This document shows positions 1-8,154 of a DNA stretch of 64,000 nt, in pieces. The position numbers and the translations under genes are program-made. The notes beneath the pieces were generated by a model. That model was not told where the DNA came from. It did not search any database and worked only from the letters and a program-made list of their open reading frames with translations. The stretch is from Nonomuraea spiralis (GTDB taxonomy: Bacteria > Actinomycetota > Actinomycetes > Streptosporangiales > Streptosporangiaceae): contig NZ_BMRC01000014.1 in NCBI RefSeq assembly GCF_014648435.1, positions 189,439 to 253,438 of the forward strand. The letters are read 5' to 3'. Every line of letters starts with the position of its first letter. Position 1 is the stretch's first letter.

Positions 1-747
1 GCGGCCCGGCGGCAGCGCCTTGAGCCGGGCGCGGGCGAAGGCGTGGTAGGCGCTGTAGCTGTCGCTCACCGGCGGCGGCGTCTTGGGCTCCCTGGTGGCC
101 TTCATGGCCGACTCCAGCAGCGCCCTGGCCTGCTCGGGCTGGATCTCCTCGAACAGCAGCATCGGGTTCCCGGCCGCCTCGGCCCTGGCCTGCTCCAGCA
201 GCTTGTCGACGTGCGAGGAGACCCAGGCGTCGCGGGCCATCCCGCTCATGTTGTGGTCGACGACCACGACCAGCGCGTGGCGGTCGCTCGGCGGGGATGC
301 CTCGTTCCAGCGGTAGGCGAACGTGCAGATCACCGTGTCCTGGTCGCCGTAGGCGTCGCGGGAGACGTAGCAGCCGGTGGGTTTGACCGCGCCCACCCGG
401 TCGGCCCAGCCGGGCCTGGCCACGCCGGACTCCATCATCGCCAGCGCCGCCCCCTCGGCCTTGGCGCCCTGGCGGGCGGTGCCCAGGTAGGCCAGGCACA
501 CCAGCAGCGTCAGGGAGGCCGGGGTGCCGGCCTTGGCCGCGTAGTCGACCAGGCCCTCCCCGAGGACCTGCTCCACGTCACCGCCCCTGACCCGTCTGCC
601 CCACCAGGCCCCGATCATGTCGGAGACCATCAGCTCCGCGTCGAGAGGGCTGCGCACCGCGAGCAGCTCGCGGGCCGCCTGCACCATCTCCTTGAACACG
701 TCGTCTGGCGGGGTGCTCTCCCGGGGATCTCGTCGGTGTCGGCGCAC
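1..747 (-). CDS. hypothetical protein, C-terminus beyond the window
   Basis: An open minus-strand frame runs from a GTG at 747 (or an internal GTG at 699) off the left edge, giving at least 249 residues. The composition is that of a real actinomycete protein: mixed hydrophobic and charged helices, a run VVVVDHN, several Trp residues and an AR-rich C-terminal part. The sequence AGTGAGGG lies just before GTG 747 and may serve as the ribosome site. No signal peptide or clear transmembrane segment is visible in the part seen. I do not recognise the family. It lies downstream of the small gene at 829-1053 on the same strand and may be cotranscribed with it. Confidence 0.6.
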   Translation of the reverse strand, partial: MRRHRRDPRESTPPDDVFKEMVQAARELLAVRSPLDAELMVSDMIGAWWGRRVRGGDVEQVLGEGLVDYAAKAGTPASLTLLVCLAYLGTARQGAKAEGAALAMMESGVARPGWADRVGAVKPTGCYVSRDAYGDQDTVICTFAYRWNEASPPSDRHALVVVVDHNMSGMARDAWVSSHVDKLLEQARAEAAGNPMLLFEEIQPEQARALLESAMKATREPKTPPPVSDSYSAYHAFARARLKALPPGR

Positions 748-828
748 GCCCTCACTCTCTCGTATTCCAGGCGCAAACGGTGAAGAGAACTCGGCCTGGT
801 GACCCCGATGTTATCGGTGGAACCGCGC

Positions 829-1053
829 TCAGCGGGGACTTCGGGGCGGCGGGGCGGAGTTCACGATGGCGAGCAGGTGCTCGCGGGCGATGCGTTCCAC
901 GACCTCCGGCGTCGGCGGGACGCCGAGGTGCTCCGCGCATGCGCACACATCGGCCACGCACCGGTCGATGGTGTCCACGGGTACGGTCAGGAACTCTTCG
1001 GCCAGCCGGAGACTGACCGGCTCCCTGAGGAAGCGTGTGGCCAGAGCGAGCAT
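829..1053 (-). CDS. small alpha-helical hypothetical protein
   Basis: A 74-residue protein beginning MLALATRFLREPVS, with three predicted helices, a cluster DRCVADVCACAEHLG containing three cysteines, and a proline-rich tail. ATG 1053 was chosen because AGAGGA lies about 11 bases upstream; a TTG at 1086 would add 11 residues. It could form an operon with the gene at 1-747, about 80 bases downstream. No function can be assigned. Confidence 0.5.
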   Translation of the reverse strand: MLALATRFLREPVSLRLAEEFLTVPVDTIDRCVADVCACAEHLGVPPTPEVVERIAREHLLAIVNSAPPPRSPR

Positions 1054-1194
1054 AGTTGTGAGATTCCTCTGGAGACCCGGGAGCAAACCCCCAGGAACGT
1101 ATGCAGGGTGACTTGCGCTCCCATTTCATCTTTTCTCGGGCTTGTGTCAAGGCTCTGCGACGCCTGTGTTCGCTTCTCGTGCAAAGCTGGTTCC

Positions 1195-1767
1195 ATGCGC
1201 ATCCAGCTCGCCCAGCGGGACGAGGCAGACGAGCTCCTCGGCCGCAGCCCGCTCGCCCTGCTTGTCGGCATGCTGCTCGACCAGCAGATTCCCATGGAAT
1301 GGGCGTTCACGGGGCCTTACACCATCTCCGAACGGCTGGGGCACGACCTGACCGCCGAGGAGATCGCCGCCTGCGACCCCGAGGCGTTCGCCGCGCTGCT
1401 GGCGCAGAAGCCGGCCGTTCACCGTTATCCCAAGTCGATGGCTGCCCGCGTGCAGCAGCTCGCGGCCTACCTCGTCGAACACTACGACGGGCGGCCGGAG
1501 CTCATCTGGAGCGACGCGGCCGACGGGAAAGACTTGGTGAAACGACTGCAGGCCCTTCCGGGATACGGCAAGCAGAAGGCCCAGATCTTTTTGGCATTGC
1601 TGGGCAAGCAGCTGGGGGTCCAGCCGTCAGGCTGGCGTGAGGCAGCCGGACTCTACGGCGAGGAGGGGTCATTCCGGTCGGTGGCCGACGTGGTCGACGC
1701 CGACAGTCTGGGCCGGGTGCGCGCCGCCAAACAGGAGGCCAAGCGCGCGGCGGCCAAGGGCGAGTAA
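1195..1767 (+). CDS. HhH-GPD-type base excision repair protein
   Basis: A 190-residue protein of the helix-hairpin-helix/Gly-Pro-Asp DNA glycosylase superfamily. The diagnostic hairpin LPGYGKQKA lies near residues 122-130. The N-terminal half has SPLALLVGMLLDQQIPME, the conserved first helices of the short actinobacterial HhH-GPD proteins. It is shorter than Nth or MutY and shows no Fe-S cysteine cluster, so the substrate cannot be named. The start is the ATG giving MRIQLAQ; longer versions upstream have no coding character. It stands alone, about 200 bases before a signalling phosphatase gene. Confidence 0.85.
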   Translation: MRIQLAQRDEADELLGRSPLALLVGMLLDQQIPMEWAFTGPYTISERLGHDLTAEEIAACDPEAFAALLAQKPAVHRYPKSMAARVQQLAAYLVEHYDGRPELIWSDAADGKDLVKRLQALPGYGKQKAQIFLALLGKQLGVQPSGWREAAGLYGEEGSFRSVADVVDADSLGRVRAAKQEAKRAAAKGE

Positions 1768-1973
1768 CCTGATCTTGCTGCGCAACGTGGAGCGACTTTG
1801 ACAGGATGCGTTGACCCTTATGGCGACCGGGCGGCGGCGGGGGCTTCCGTCGGCGCATGCCCATCGCCGATGATGTACTGCAGAATCCGGTCGCCCGGAG
1901 CTGCGCTACGCCGATACACAGTTATGGAGATGTGCCGCGTGGGAGACCCTGGCACGCGACGGAGGTGCCGACC

Positions 1974-4064
1974 ATGAGCGCCGAGACCTCCGTTCCCCGT
2001 CCCCGGGAGTCGGATGTGGACATCTCAGACTCCGCCCTGTTCAAGGGCATGCTGTCGGAGGCCGAGTTCGCCTTCGCGTTCTTCGACGGCGATGGCCGCG
2101 TCCAGCGGGTCAACGACGTGTTCAGCGACGTCGTCAACGTGCCCGCCGAGCGCCTGGTGGGCCGTTCGCCGGTCGAGGTGCTGGCCGCCGACCTGAGCCA
2201 GATCATCACCCACGCCGTGCAGGCCGTCATCGAGAGCGACGCGCCGGTCACCGAGGGCCGCGTGCGCGTACGCTCCGCCGAGGGCGACACCCGCCACTGG
2301 TCGCTGTCGTTCTCGCCGGTCCACGACGAGGCGGGCGAGCTGCGCGCGATCGCGCTGGTGGGCCTCGACGTGACCGAGAGCAGGCAGACCGAGGAGGCCC
2401 TGCGCCGCAGCGAGGAGCGCTACCGCTCGCTGGTCGAGGCGCAGTCCCAGCTCGTCTGGATCACCTCGCCCACCGGCGCCGTCGTCGAGGACGCGCCGCA
2501 GTGGCGCGCCATCACCGGCCAGGGCCTGGAGGAGTACCTCGCCAACGGCTGGCTGGAGGTCGTCCACCCCGAGGAGCGCCAGCACACCGAGGAGGCGTGG
2601 CGCGACGCGCTGCGCGGCCGCACGATGTTCGAGTGGAACTACCGGGTCCGCACCCGGGCCAGCGGCTACCGCCACTTCGAGGTGCGCGCCGTGCCGATCA
2701 TCAGGCACGGCAGGGTCGTGGAGTGGGTCGGCGCCAACACCGACGTCACCCCGCAGCGCGAGGCCGAGGAGATGCGCGGCAGGCTGACCGACCAGCTCGG
2801 CGCCGCCGCCCTGCGCACCGCCCGCCTCCAGGGCGCCACGGCCATGCTGGCCGAGGCCCTGACGGTCGAGCAGGTGGTGCAGGTCATCATCGACGTCGGC
2901 CGTACCGCGCTGGCCGCCGACCGCTCGGCGGTCGCGCTGCTCGACACCGACCGCGCCGCGCTCAAGCTGGTCAACGGCGAGGGCATCCCCGAGGTCTCCG
3001 GCGGCGGCGACGAGATCCCGCTGTCCCACTCCAACGTGATGACCATGGCGGTCAACAGCCGCCGGCCGGTCTTCGCCGAGTCGCCCGAGTCGCTGAAGTC
3101 GCAGCTCCTGGAGGCCGGCGGCGATGAGGAGATCCTCGCGGGCTTCCTCGCCCACGGCGACGAGCGCGCCTGGGTGGGCCTGCCGCTGCTGGCCGCCGGC
3201 CGGGCGCTCGGCGCGCTGCGTTTCTCCTTCACGCGCCCGCAGAAGATCTCCCAGGAGGACGGCGTCTTCCTGGAGGCGCTGGCCGGGCAGTGCGCCCTGG
3301 CCGTGGAGCGGGCCACGCTGTTCGAGCGTGAGCACCGCACCGCCGAGACGCTGCAGCGCAGCCTGCTGCCCGACCGCCTGCCCGTGGTCAAGGGCCTGGT
3401 GCTGGCCCAGCGTTTCCGTTCGGGCAGCCGTCACGTCCAGGTCGGCGGCGACTGGTACGACGCCTTCGTCCTCCAGGACGGCCGGGTGGCGGCCGTCGTC
3501 GGCGACGTCATGGGCAAGGGCGTCAAGGCCGCGGCGGGCATGGGCCGCATCCGCAACGCCATGCGGGCGCTGGCGCTCACCAACCCGCCGCCCGCCGCCG
3601 TGCTCACCGGCCTCGACCGGGTCTTCGAGGCCACGGAAGAGGAAGAGCAGGTCACGACGCTGGCGTACATGGTCGTGGAGCCGGTCACCGGCGAGGGCAC
3701 GCTGGCCATGGCCGGCCACCCGCCACCCGTCCTCGTCTCGCCGCAGGGCACTGCGATCCTGTGCGACGCCGAGCCGGGCACGCCGCTGGGCTGGCCGACC
3801 AGCCGCCGGCAGTTCCGGTTCGTGGTGCCGCCCGGCCACACCGCCGTGCTCTACTCCGACGGTCTCGTGGAGAACAGGAAGCGGGGTCTCGACGCCGGTC
3901 TCGCAGAGATTTGCAGTGTTGTGACCGAAGCGCCGCCTGAGGTCGTGAGTAGCCCGCACATGTTGCTGGACTTCCTGGTTGACCGGATGTTGTCTGGATA
4001 TGAACAGGATGATGACGTTACCGCGCTCGCAATTCACGTTCCTCCAGCCACGAAGAGTGACTGA
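1974..4064 (+). CDS. PAS-PAS-GAF-PP2C (SpoIIE-type) phosphatase
   Basis: A 696-residue cytoplasmic signalling protein. Two PAS domains (about 25-135 and 145-262) are followed by a GAF domain (about 290-452) and a C-terminal PP2C/SpoIIE phosphatase domain (about 480-690). The phosphatase metal-binding motifs are present: GGDWYDAF (491-498), GDVMGKG (510-516), LYSDGLVE (626-633) and DDDVT (679-683). Such proteins usually dephosphorylate anti-sigma-factor antagonists in partner-switching pathways. No anti-sigma or STAS partner lies beside it, so its target is unknown. The ATG at 1974 has GGAGG eight bases upstream and is preferred to the in-frame start at 1857. Confidence 0.92.
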   Translation: MSAETSVPRPRESDVDISDSALFKGMLSEAEFAFAFFDGDGRVQRVNDVFSDVVNVPAERLVGRSPVEVLAADLSQIITHAVQAVIESDAPVTEGRVRVRSAEGDTRHWSLSFSPVHDEAGELRAIALVGLDVTESRQTEEALRRSEERYRSLVEAQSQLVWITSPTGAVVEDAPQWRAITGQGLEEYLANGWLEVVHPEERQHTEEAWRDALRGRTMFEWNYRVRTRASGYRHFEVRAVPIIRHGRVVEWVGANTDVTPQREAEEMRGRLTDQLGAAALRTARLQGATAMLAEALTVEQVVQVIIDVGRTALAADRSAVALLDTDRAALKLVNGEGIPEVSGGGDEIPLSHSNVMTMAVNSRRPVFAESPESLKSQLLEAGGDEEILAGFLAHGDERAWVGLPLLAAGRALGALRFSFTRPQKISQEDGVFLEALAGQCALAVERATLFEREHRTAETLQRSLLPDRLPVVKGLVLAQRFRSGSRHVQVGGDWYDAFVLQDGRVAAVVGDVMGKGVKAAAGMGRIRNAMRALALTNPPPAAVLTGLDRVFEATEEEEQVTTLAYMVVEPVTGEGTLAMAGHPPPVLVSPQGTAILCDAEPGTPLGWPTSRRQFRFVVPPGHTAVLYSDGLVENRKRGLDAGLAEICSVVTEAPPEVVSSPHMLLDFLVDRMLSGYEQDDDVTALAIHVPPATKSD

Positions 4065-4306
4065 ATGAAACAGTCATAACGGTTGCTTTCGGGTATCAGT
4101 GCCCCGCTTACGTACGCACTACTGTCTTCGTCGGCCTAGGGTGGAGGACAACCGCCGGGAGGTGGCCGTATGGAGTGCTGGGTCGTGCCACAATGCTGTG
4201 TCAGGTCCGTCGCGCTTCGCACGGCCTCACCGATCTCCGAGAGAGGCAACAGCCCCCAGCGGGCATCTGGGTCCATTGTCGCCACGCGTTCGTTCGAGAG
4301 GTGTTC

Positions 4307-5965
4307 GTGTCGCCTGCAAGTTCGACTCGCTCGAAGCCACAAGAGCTGAACGAGCCCGTCATTCAGCGACTGCTCGAGCGTGGGCGCTCGCAGGGTTTCC
4401 TCGAGTCTGAGGATGTCCGTCAGGCCTTCGAGGAGGCGGACATCCCCATGTCGCACGCCGCCGCGTTCTTGCGGAACCTCAGCAAAGAGGGCGTGACCGT
4501 GGTGGTGACCGCCGCGGATTCGGCTGCGCCGAAGAAGTCTCGTGGTCCAGCAAAGCGCCGCACCGCTGCCCCCGTCAAGACCAAGACGGCAGCGGCCGCC
4601 AAAGAGCAGCAGCCCGAGACCGTGACCGCGGTCGTGGGCGCCGCTGAGGCCGAGCCGGCCGCCAAGAAGCCGGCCCCGGCCAAGAAGGCCGCTCCCGCTC
4701 CGAAGAAGGCGGCTCCGGCCGCCGCCAAGAAGGCCAAGCCAGAAGTCGCAAGCGCTGGGCCTGCCGAGACCAAGAAGGCACCCGAGGGGCTCAAGGGCTC
4801 CGACTCGGAAGACGACGACGATCTCGAGCTCGACGGCGACGTGGAGCTGGAGGACCTCGAGGACATCGAGGTCGAGGACATCGAGACCGACGACGACACC
4901 GAGTCCGAGGGTGACTCCGACGACGACACCGACGAGGAGCCCAAGGCCGCCGAGGTCGCAGCCGTCGCCGCCGACAAGACCGAGGACGAGGTCCTCATCC
5001 TGTCGGACGACGACGACGACGCCCCGGTCGCCCAGGTGGCCGCCGCCGGCGCCACCGCCGACCCGGTCAAGGACTACCTCAAGCAGATCGGCAAGGTCCC
5101 CCTGCTCAACGCCGAGCAGGAGGTCGAGCTGGCCAAGCGCATCGAGGCGGGCCTGTTCGCCGAGGAGCAGCTCGGCGGCGGCGAGACCGAGAGCCTGCCG
5201 GTCGACGTCCGGGCCGAGCTCGAATGGATCGCCGAAGACGGCCGCCGTGCCAAGAACCACCTGCTGGAGGCCAACCTCCGGCTCGTGGTCTCGCTGGCCA
5301 AGCGCTACACCGGGCGCGGCATGCTGTTCCTCGACCTGATCCAGGAGGGCAACCTCGGCCTGATCAGGGCCGTCGAGAAGTTCGACTACACCAAGGGCTA
5401 CAAGTTCTCCACGTACGCCACGTGGTGGATCCGGCAGGCGATCACGCGAGCTATGGCCGACCAGGCGCGGACCATCCGCATCCCGGTCCACATGGTCGAA
5501 GTGATCAACAAGCTGGCCCGCGTCCAGCGGCAGATGCTGCAGGACCTCGGCCGCGAGCCCACGCCGGAAGAGCTGGCCCGTGAGCTGGACATGACGCCCG
5601 AGAAGGTCGTCGAGGTCCAGAAGTACGGCCGCGAGCCCATCTCCCTCCACACCCCGCTGGGCGAGGAGGGCGACAGCGAGTTCGGTGACCTCATCGAGGA
5701 CTCCGAGGCCATCGTGCCGGCCGACGCCGTCAGCTTCACGCTGCTGCAGGAGCAGCTGCACTCCGTTCTCGACACGTTGTCGGAGCGGGAGGCGGGCGTC
5801 GTGTCGATGCGGTTCGGCCTCACCGACGGGCAGCCGAAGACACTCGACGAGATCGGCAAGGTTTACGGGGTCACCCGTGAGCGCATCCGCCAGATCGAGT
5901 CCAAGACCATGTCCAAGCTGCGTCACCCGTCCAGGTCCCAGGTCCTGCGCGACTACCTGGACTAG
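4307..5965 (+). CDS. hrdB: principal sigma-70 factor (HrdB/RpoD type)
   Basis: A 552-residue vegetative sigma factor that directs RNA polymerase to housekeeping promoters. A region 1.1-like helical start (1-65) is followed by a Lys/Ala-rich stretch (75-160) and a very acidic stretch (165-240). Region 1.2 (about 251-290), region 2 with YATWWIRQAI (370-379), region 3 and region 4 with GVTRERIRQIE (521-531) follow. The GTG at 4307 is chosen because GAGAGG lies five bases upstream; GTG 4301 and the upstream ATG at 4175 are less likely. The position near parE matches the usual actinomycete neighbourhood. A strong terminator follows. Confidence 0.96.
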   Translation: MSPASSTRSKPQELNEPVIQRLLERGRSQGFLESEDVRQAFEEADIPMSHAAAFLRNLSKEGVTVVVTAADSAAPKKSRGPAKRRTAAPVKTKTAAAAKEQQPETVTAVVGAAEAEPAAKKPAPAKKAAPAPKKAAPAAAKKAKPEVASAGPAETKKAPEGLKGSDSEDDDDLELDGDVELEDLEDIEVEDIETDDDTESEGDSDDDTDEEPKAAEVAAVAADKTEDEVLILSDDDDDAPVAQVAAAGATADPVKDYLKQIGKVPLLNAEQEVELAKRIEAGLFAEEQLGGGETESLPVDVRAELEWIAEDGRRAKNHLLEANLRLVVSLAKRYTGRGMLFLDLIQEGNLGLIRAVEKFDYTKGYKFSTYATWWIRQAITRAMADQARTIRIPVHMVEVINKLARVQRQMLQDLGREPTPEELARELDMTPEKVVEVQKYGREPISLHTPLGEEGDSEFGDLIEDSEAIVPADAVSFTLLQEQLHSVLDTLSEREAGVVSMRFGLTDGQPKTLDEIGKVYGVTRERIRQIESKTMSKLRHPSRSQVLRDYLD

Positions 5966-5978
5966 CAGTCAGCTCGTC

Positions 5979-6014
5979 GATCGCCCCGTCCGGAACCCTC
6001 CGGGCGGGGCGATC
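5979..6014. terminator. bidirectional terminator between hrdB and yaaA
   Basis: Perfect 10-bp stem GATCGCCCCG (5979-5988) with CGGGGCGATC (6005-6014), and a second short pairing in the loop. It lies between the convergent ends of hrdB and yaaA and could serve both. Confidence 0.8.
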
Positions 6015-6027
6015 GCCGTTTCCGCCC

Positions 6028-6789
6028 TCAGCGTGCGTCGGTGGGGTGTGCGTCGGTGAGGTGAACGTCGAGGATCCAGGGGCGGGCCACGCGGACGGGC
6101 TCGATGAGCTCGACCTGGTACCCCAAGTTATCCAGGGCCTTCGCCAGTTCGCCGGGAGTGGAGGGCGCCTCCTCCTGCTGAAAGAGCACGCGGGCGATCT
6201 CGCCCCGGGTGGCCTTGGCCATGTGGCTGACGACCTTGCCGTCCCTGAAGACGCGGACCGACACCGACCGGTCGCCTGGCTGCCACGCGCCGGCGTACGT
6301 GGACGAGCGCAGGTCCACCACCAGCCCCGGCACCCGGTCCAGCTCCTTGGCCAGGTGGGGACGCCAGTAGGCGGCCAGGCCGCCGAGCGGCGGCAGGCTG
6401 ACACCCATCGAGAGCCGGTACGGGGGCACCCTGTCGGTGACGCGCAACACGCCCCACAGGCCGGAGAAGATCAGCACGGACTCCTCCGCCCTGGCCCTGG
6501 CCGCGTCGTCCAGGGTGTTGAGGGCGAGGTTGTCGTACAGGACGCCGGTGTAGAGCTCGGCGGCGGGCAGGGTGGGGGCGGTCCTCAGCACCGTGTTCTT
6601 GGCCGCCTCGCCCGCCAGGCCGGGCGTCAGCCCGAGCACCTGCGGGGCGTCGCGGCGCTTGGAGGCCCGGATCAGCGCGGTCAGGACGCGCCCGCGGGCC
6701 CGGCCGAGCTTGGGGAAGGAGAGTTCCCCGAGCGGCGGCCCGCTCCCTTCGGTGGCCTTGCCTTCGGACGGCGGCAGCAGAATCAGCAC
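6028..6789 (-). CDS. yaaA: peroxide stress protein YaaA (DUF328)
   Basis: A 253-residue member of the YaaA/UPF0246 family. In E. coli this family limits free iron during peroxide stress. The hallmark N-terminal LLPPSEGK is present at residues 4-11, along with an SGLWGVLR segment and the SSTYAGAW segment typical of the family. Length matches the family (about 250). The start is taken as the GTG at 6789, which places the signature at the very N-terminus; a G-rich GGGTGTGGGG lies just upstream. A terminator is shared with convergent hrdB. Confidence 0.88.
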   Translation of the reverse strand: MLILLPPSEGKATEGSGPPLGELSFPKLGRARGRVLTALIRASKRRDAPQVLGLTPGLAGEAAKNTVLRTAPTLPAAELYTGVLYDNLALNTLDDAARARAEESVLIFSGLWGVLRVTDRVPPYRLSMGVSLPPLGGLAAYWRPHLAKELDRVPGLVVDLRSSTYAGAWQPGDRSVSVRVFRDGKVVSHMAKATRGEIARVLFQQEEAPSTPGELAKALDNLGYQVELIEPVRVARPWILDVHLTDAHPTDAR

Positions 6790-6849
6790 AACCCCACACC
6801 CTAACGGGCCGCTCGGAGGGTGTTCGCGCTGGTCGGCTAGGCTGCGCGG

Positions 6850-7548
6850 ATGAATCTCGACCTGTTGGTGCACGAGGCCTGGCCGGCCTACGAACAGCGT
6901 TCCCACGACGGGTGGGTGCTGCGTTCGGCGGGCGGCGTGACCAAACGGGCGAACTCGGTGCTGGCCCTGACCGCCCCCGCCGACCTGGACGCGGCGATCG
7001 GCGCCGCCGAGGTGTTCTACGGCGAACGGGGACAACTCTGCGCGTTCTCCATCGGGCCCGGCACCTGGCCCGGCCTGGACGCCGAACTGGCGCGCAGAGG
7101 ATACGAGCTGGTCGACCCCACGGTCATCATGGCGGGATCGCCGTCGGCCGAGCCGCGCGGCCCGGTCCGGATCGAGGACCGTCCGTGGCCGGAATGGCTG
7201 GAGACCTGGTGGTCCGTGGACGGCCGGTACGGCAGCGGCCTGGAGGAGGCCGAACGCATCTGCACCGGCGTTCCCGCCTGGTACGCCGCGGTCGAGGAGG
7301 ACGGCGTGCCGGTCGCGGTCGGGCGGGTCGTCCCGCAGGGCGAGACGGCCGGGATCTTCTGCATGGCGACGTTGCCGCAGGCCAGGCGGCGCGGGCTGGC
7401 GCGTACGGTCCTGCGTGCGCTGACCCGGAGGGCCGGGGCGAAGAGCGCGTACCTGGTCACGACGGAACCCAACCTGGCGGCGCAGGCGTTGTACCGCGCG
7501 GAGGGTTTCGAGACCGTCGGCCGCTACCACTACCGCGTGCGCCGGTAG
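6850..7548 (+). CDS. GNAT family N-acetyltransferase
   Basis: A 232-residue protein with a divergent N-terminal half and a clear C-terminal GNAT fold. Around residues 175-195, QARRRGLARTVL corresponds to the acetyl-CoA pyrophosphate loop. AQALYRAEGF near 215-224 is the usual terminal helix-strand motif. The acceptor cannot be predicted. It is transcribed divergently from yaaA, with starts about 60 bases apart. Confidence 0.85.
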   Translation: MNLDLLVHEAWPAYEQRSHDGWVLRSAGGVTKRANSVLALTAPADLDAAIGAAEVFYGERGQLCAFSIGPGTWPGLDAELARRGYELVDPTVIMAGSPSAEPRGPVRIEDRPWPEWLETWWSVDGRYGSGLEEAERICTGVPAWYAAVEEDGVPVAVGRVVPQGETAGIFCMATLPQARRRGLARTVLRALTRRAGAKSAYLVTTEPNLAAQALYRAEGFETVGRYHYRVRR

Positions 7549-7557
7549 CCGGCCGGG

Positions 7558-7597
7558 GTCGAACTCAGTCGAACGCAGTCGAACGCAGTCGAACGCA
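7558..7597. repeat. four tandem copies of a 10-bp unit
   Basis: GTCGAACGCA occurs three times in perfect succession, preceded by one copy differing at a single base (GTCGAACTCA). It begins nine bases after the acetyltransferase stop codon. A 10-bp period places all copies on one face of the helix. Confidence 0.9.
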
Positions 7598-7600
7598 GAA

Positions 7601-7633
7601 CGGCGACCCCGGCGTGGTGGGCCGGGATCGCCG
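7601..7633. terminator. terminator between acetyltransferase and DUF7455 genes
   Basis: CGGCGACCCCGGC (7601-7613) pairs with GCCGGGATCGCCG (7621-7633) over 13 bp with one G-T-type mismatch, around a 7-base loop. It lies between two convergent genes. Confidence 0.7.
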
Positions 7634-7676
7634 AGCTGGTCGTGCAATATGTGGTTATGTGATCACAACGAACGGG

Positions 7677-7907
7677 TCAGCGGTCGTCGTTGGGGTTCAT
7701 CGATGGGGTTTCGCTGAGGCGAGCCGACTCGTCCAGGATGTCGGCGCCCTTTTCGCGCAGCGCTGCGACGTGCTGACGCCCATGGTGAGCGCAGAACAGC
7801 AGCTCCCCACCTACAGGCAGGGTCGCGCGAATGTAGGCCTGGGCACCGCAGCGGTCGCAGCGGTCGAGGGCCGTCAGCGGCTTAACGGGGGCGAGAGCTC
7901 CAGTCAC
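7677..7907 (-). CDS. DUF7455 small zinc-binding-type protein
   Basis: A 76-residue actinobacterial protein with LDRCDRCGAQAYIRATLP followed by GGELLFCAHHGRQH. The CxxC pair and the C-x-H-H group suggest one zinc site. The C-terminal 25 residues are polar and probably disordered. Family members are commonly found next to the principal sigma factor and parE, as here. The function is unknown. It is divergent from parE, with about 250 bases between the starts. Confidence 0.85.
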   Translation of the reverse strand: MTGALAPVKPLTALDRCDRCGAQAYIRATLPVGGELLFCAHHGRQHVAALREKGADILDESARLSETPSMNPNDDR

Positions 7908-8154
7908 GTATCGCCTTTCGGGTCACCCCCGCCGAAGCGAGGATCTGGCGTCAGTCACTTGAGACAACATCTAACCGGACGTGGACGTTCCCAACCTCCG
8001 CCTCGCTACGCCCAGAGCGGAATGTGTCCGAATGTAATGGTGATCAGCCGGTTGGTAACGGCAAACGTGTCGCCATGGCAAGCTTGTACGCGCGCCTGAG
8101 GGAAGAACGGTAAGCTACGCACACGTGTTCGATGCTTAGACCAGGGGAGCAAGA

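Noticed and set aside
752..1150. Minus-strand frame overlapping the small gene at 829-1053
   Set aside because: Arg/Pro-rich composition; the other frame gives a better protein and start.
2025..4037. Long minus-strand frame over the phosphatase gene
   Set aside because: Antisense shadow of the PAS-GAF-PP2C gene.
4136..5926. Minus-strand frame over hrdB
   Set aside because: Low-complexity Leu/Gly/Asp/Val shadow of the sigma factor.
7558..7597. CRISPR-like tandem units
   Set aside because: The units are 10 bp with no spacers, so this is a simple tandem repeat.
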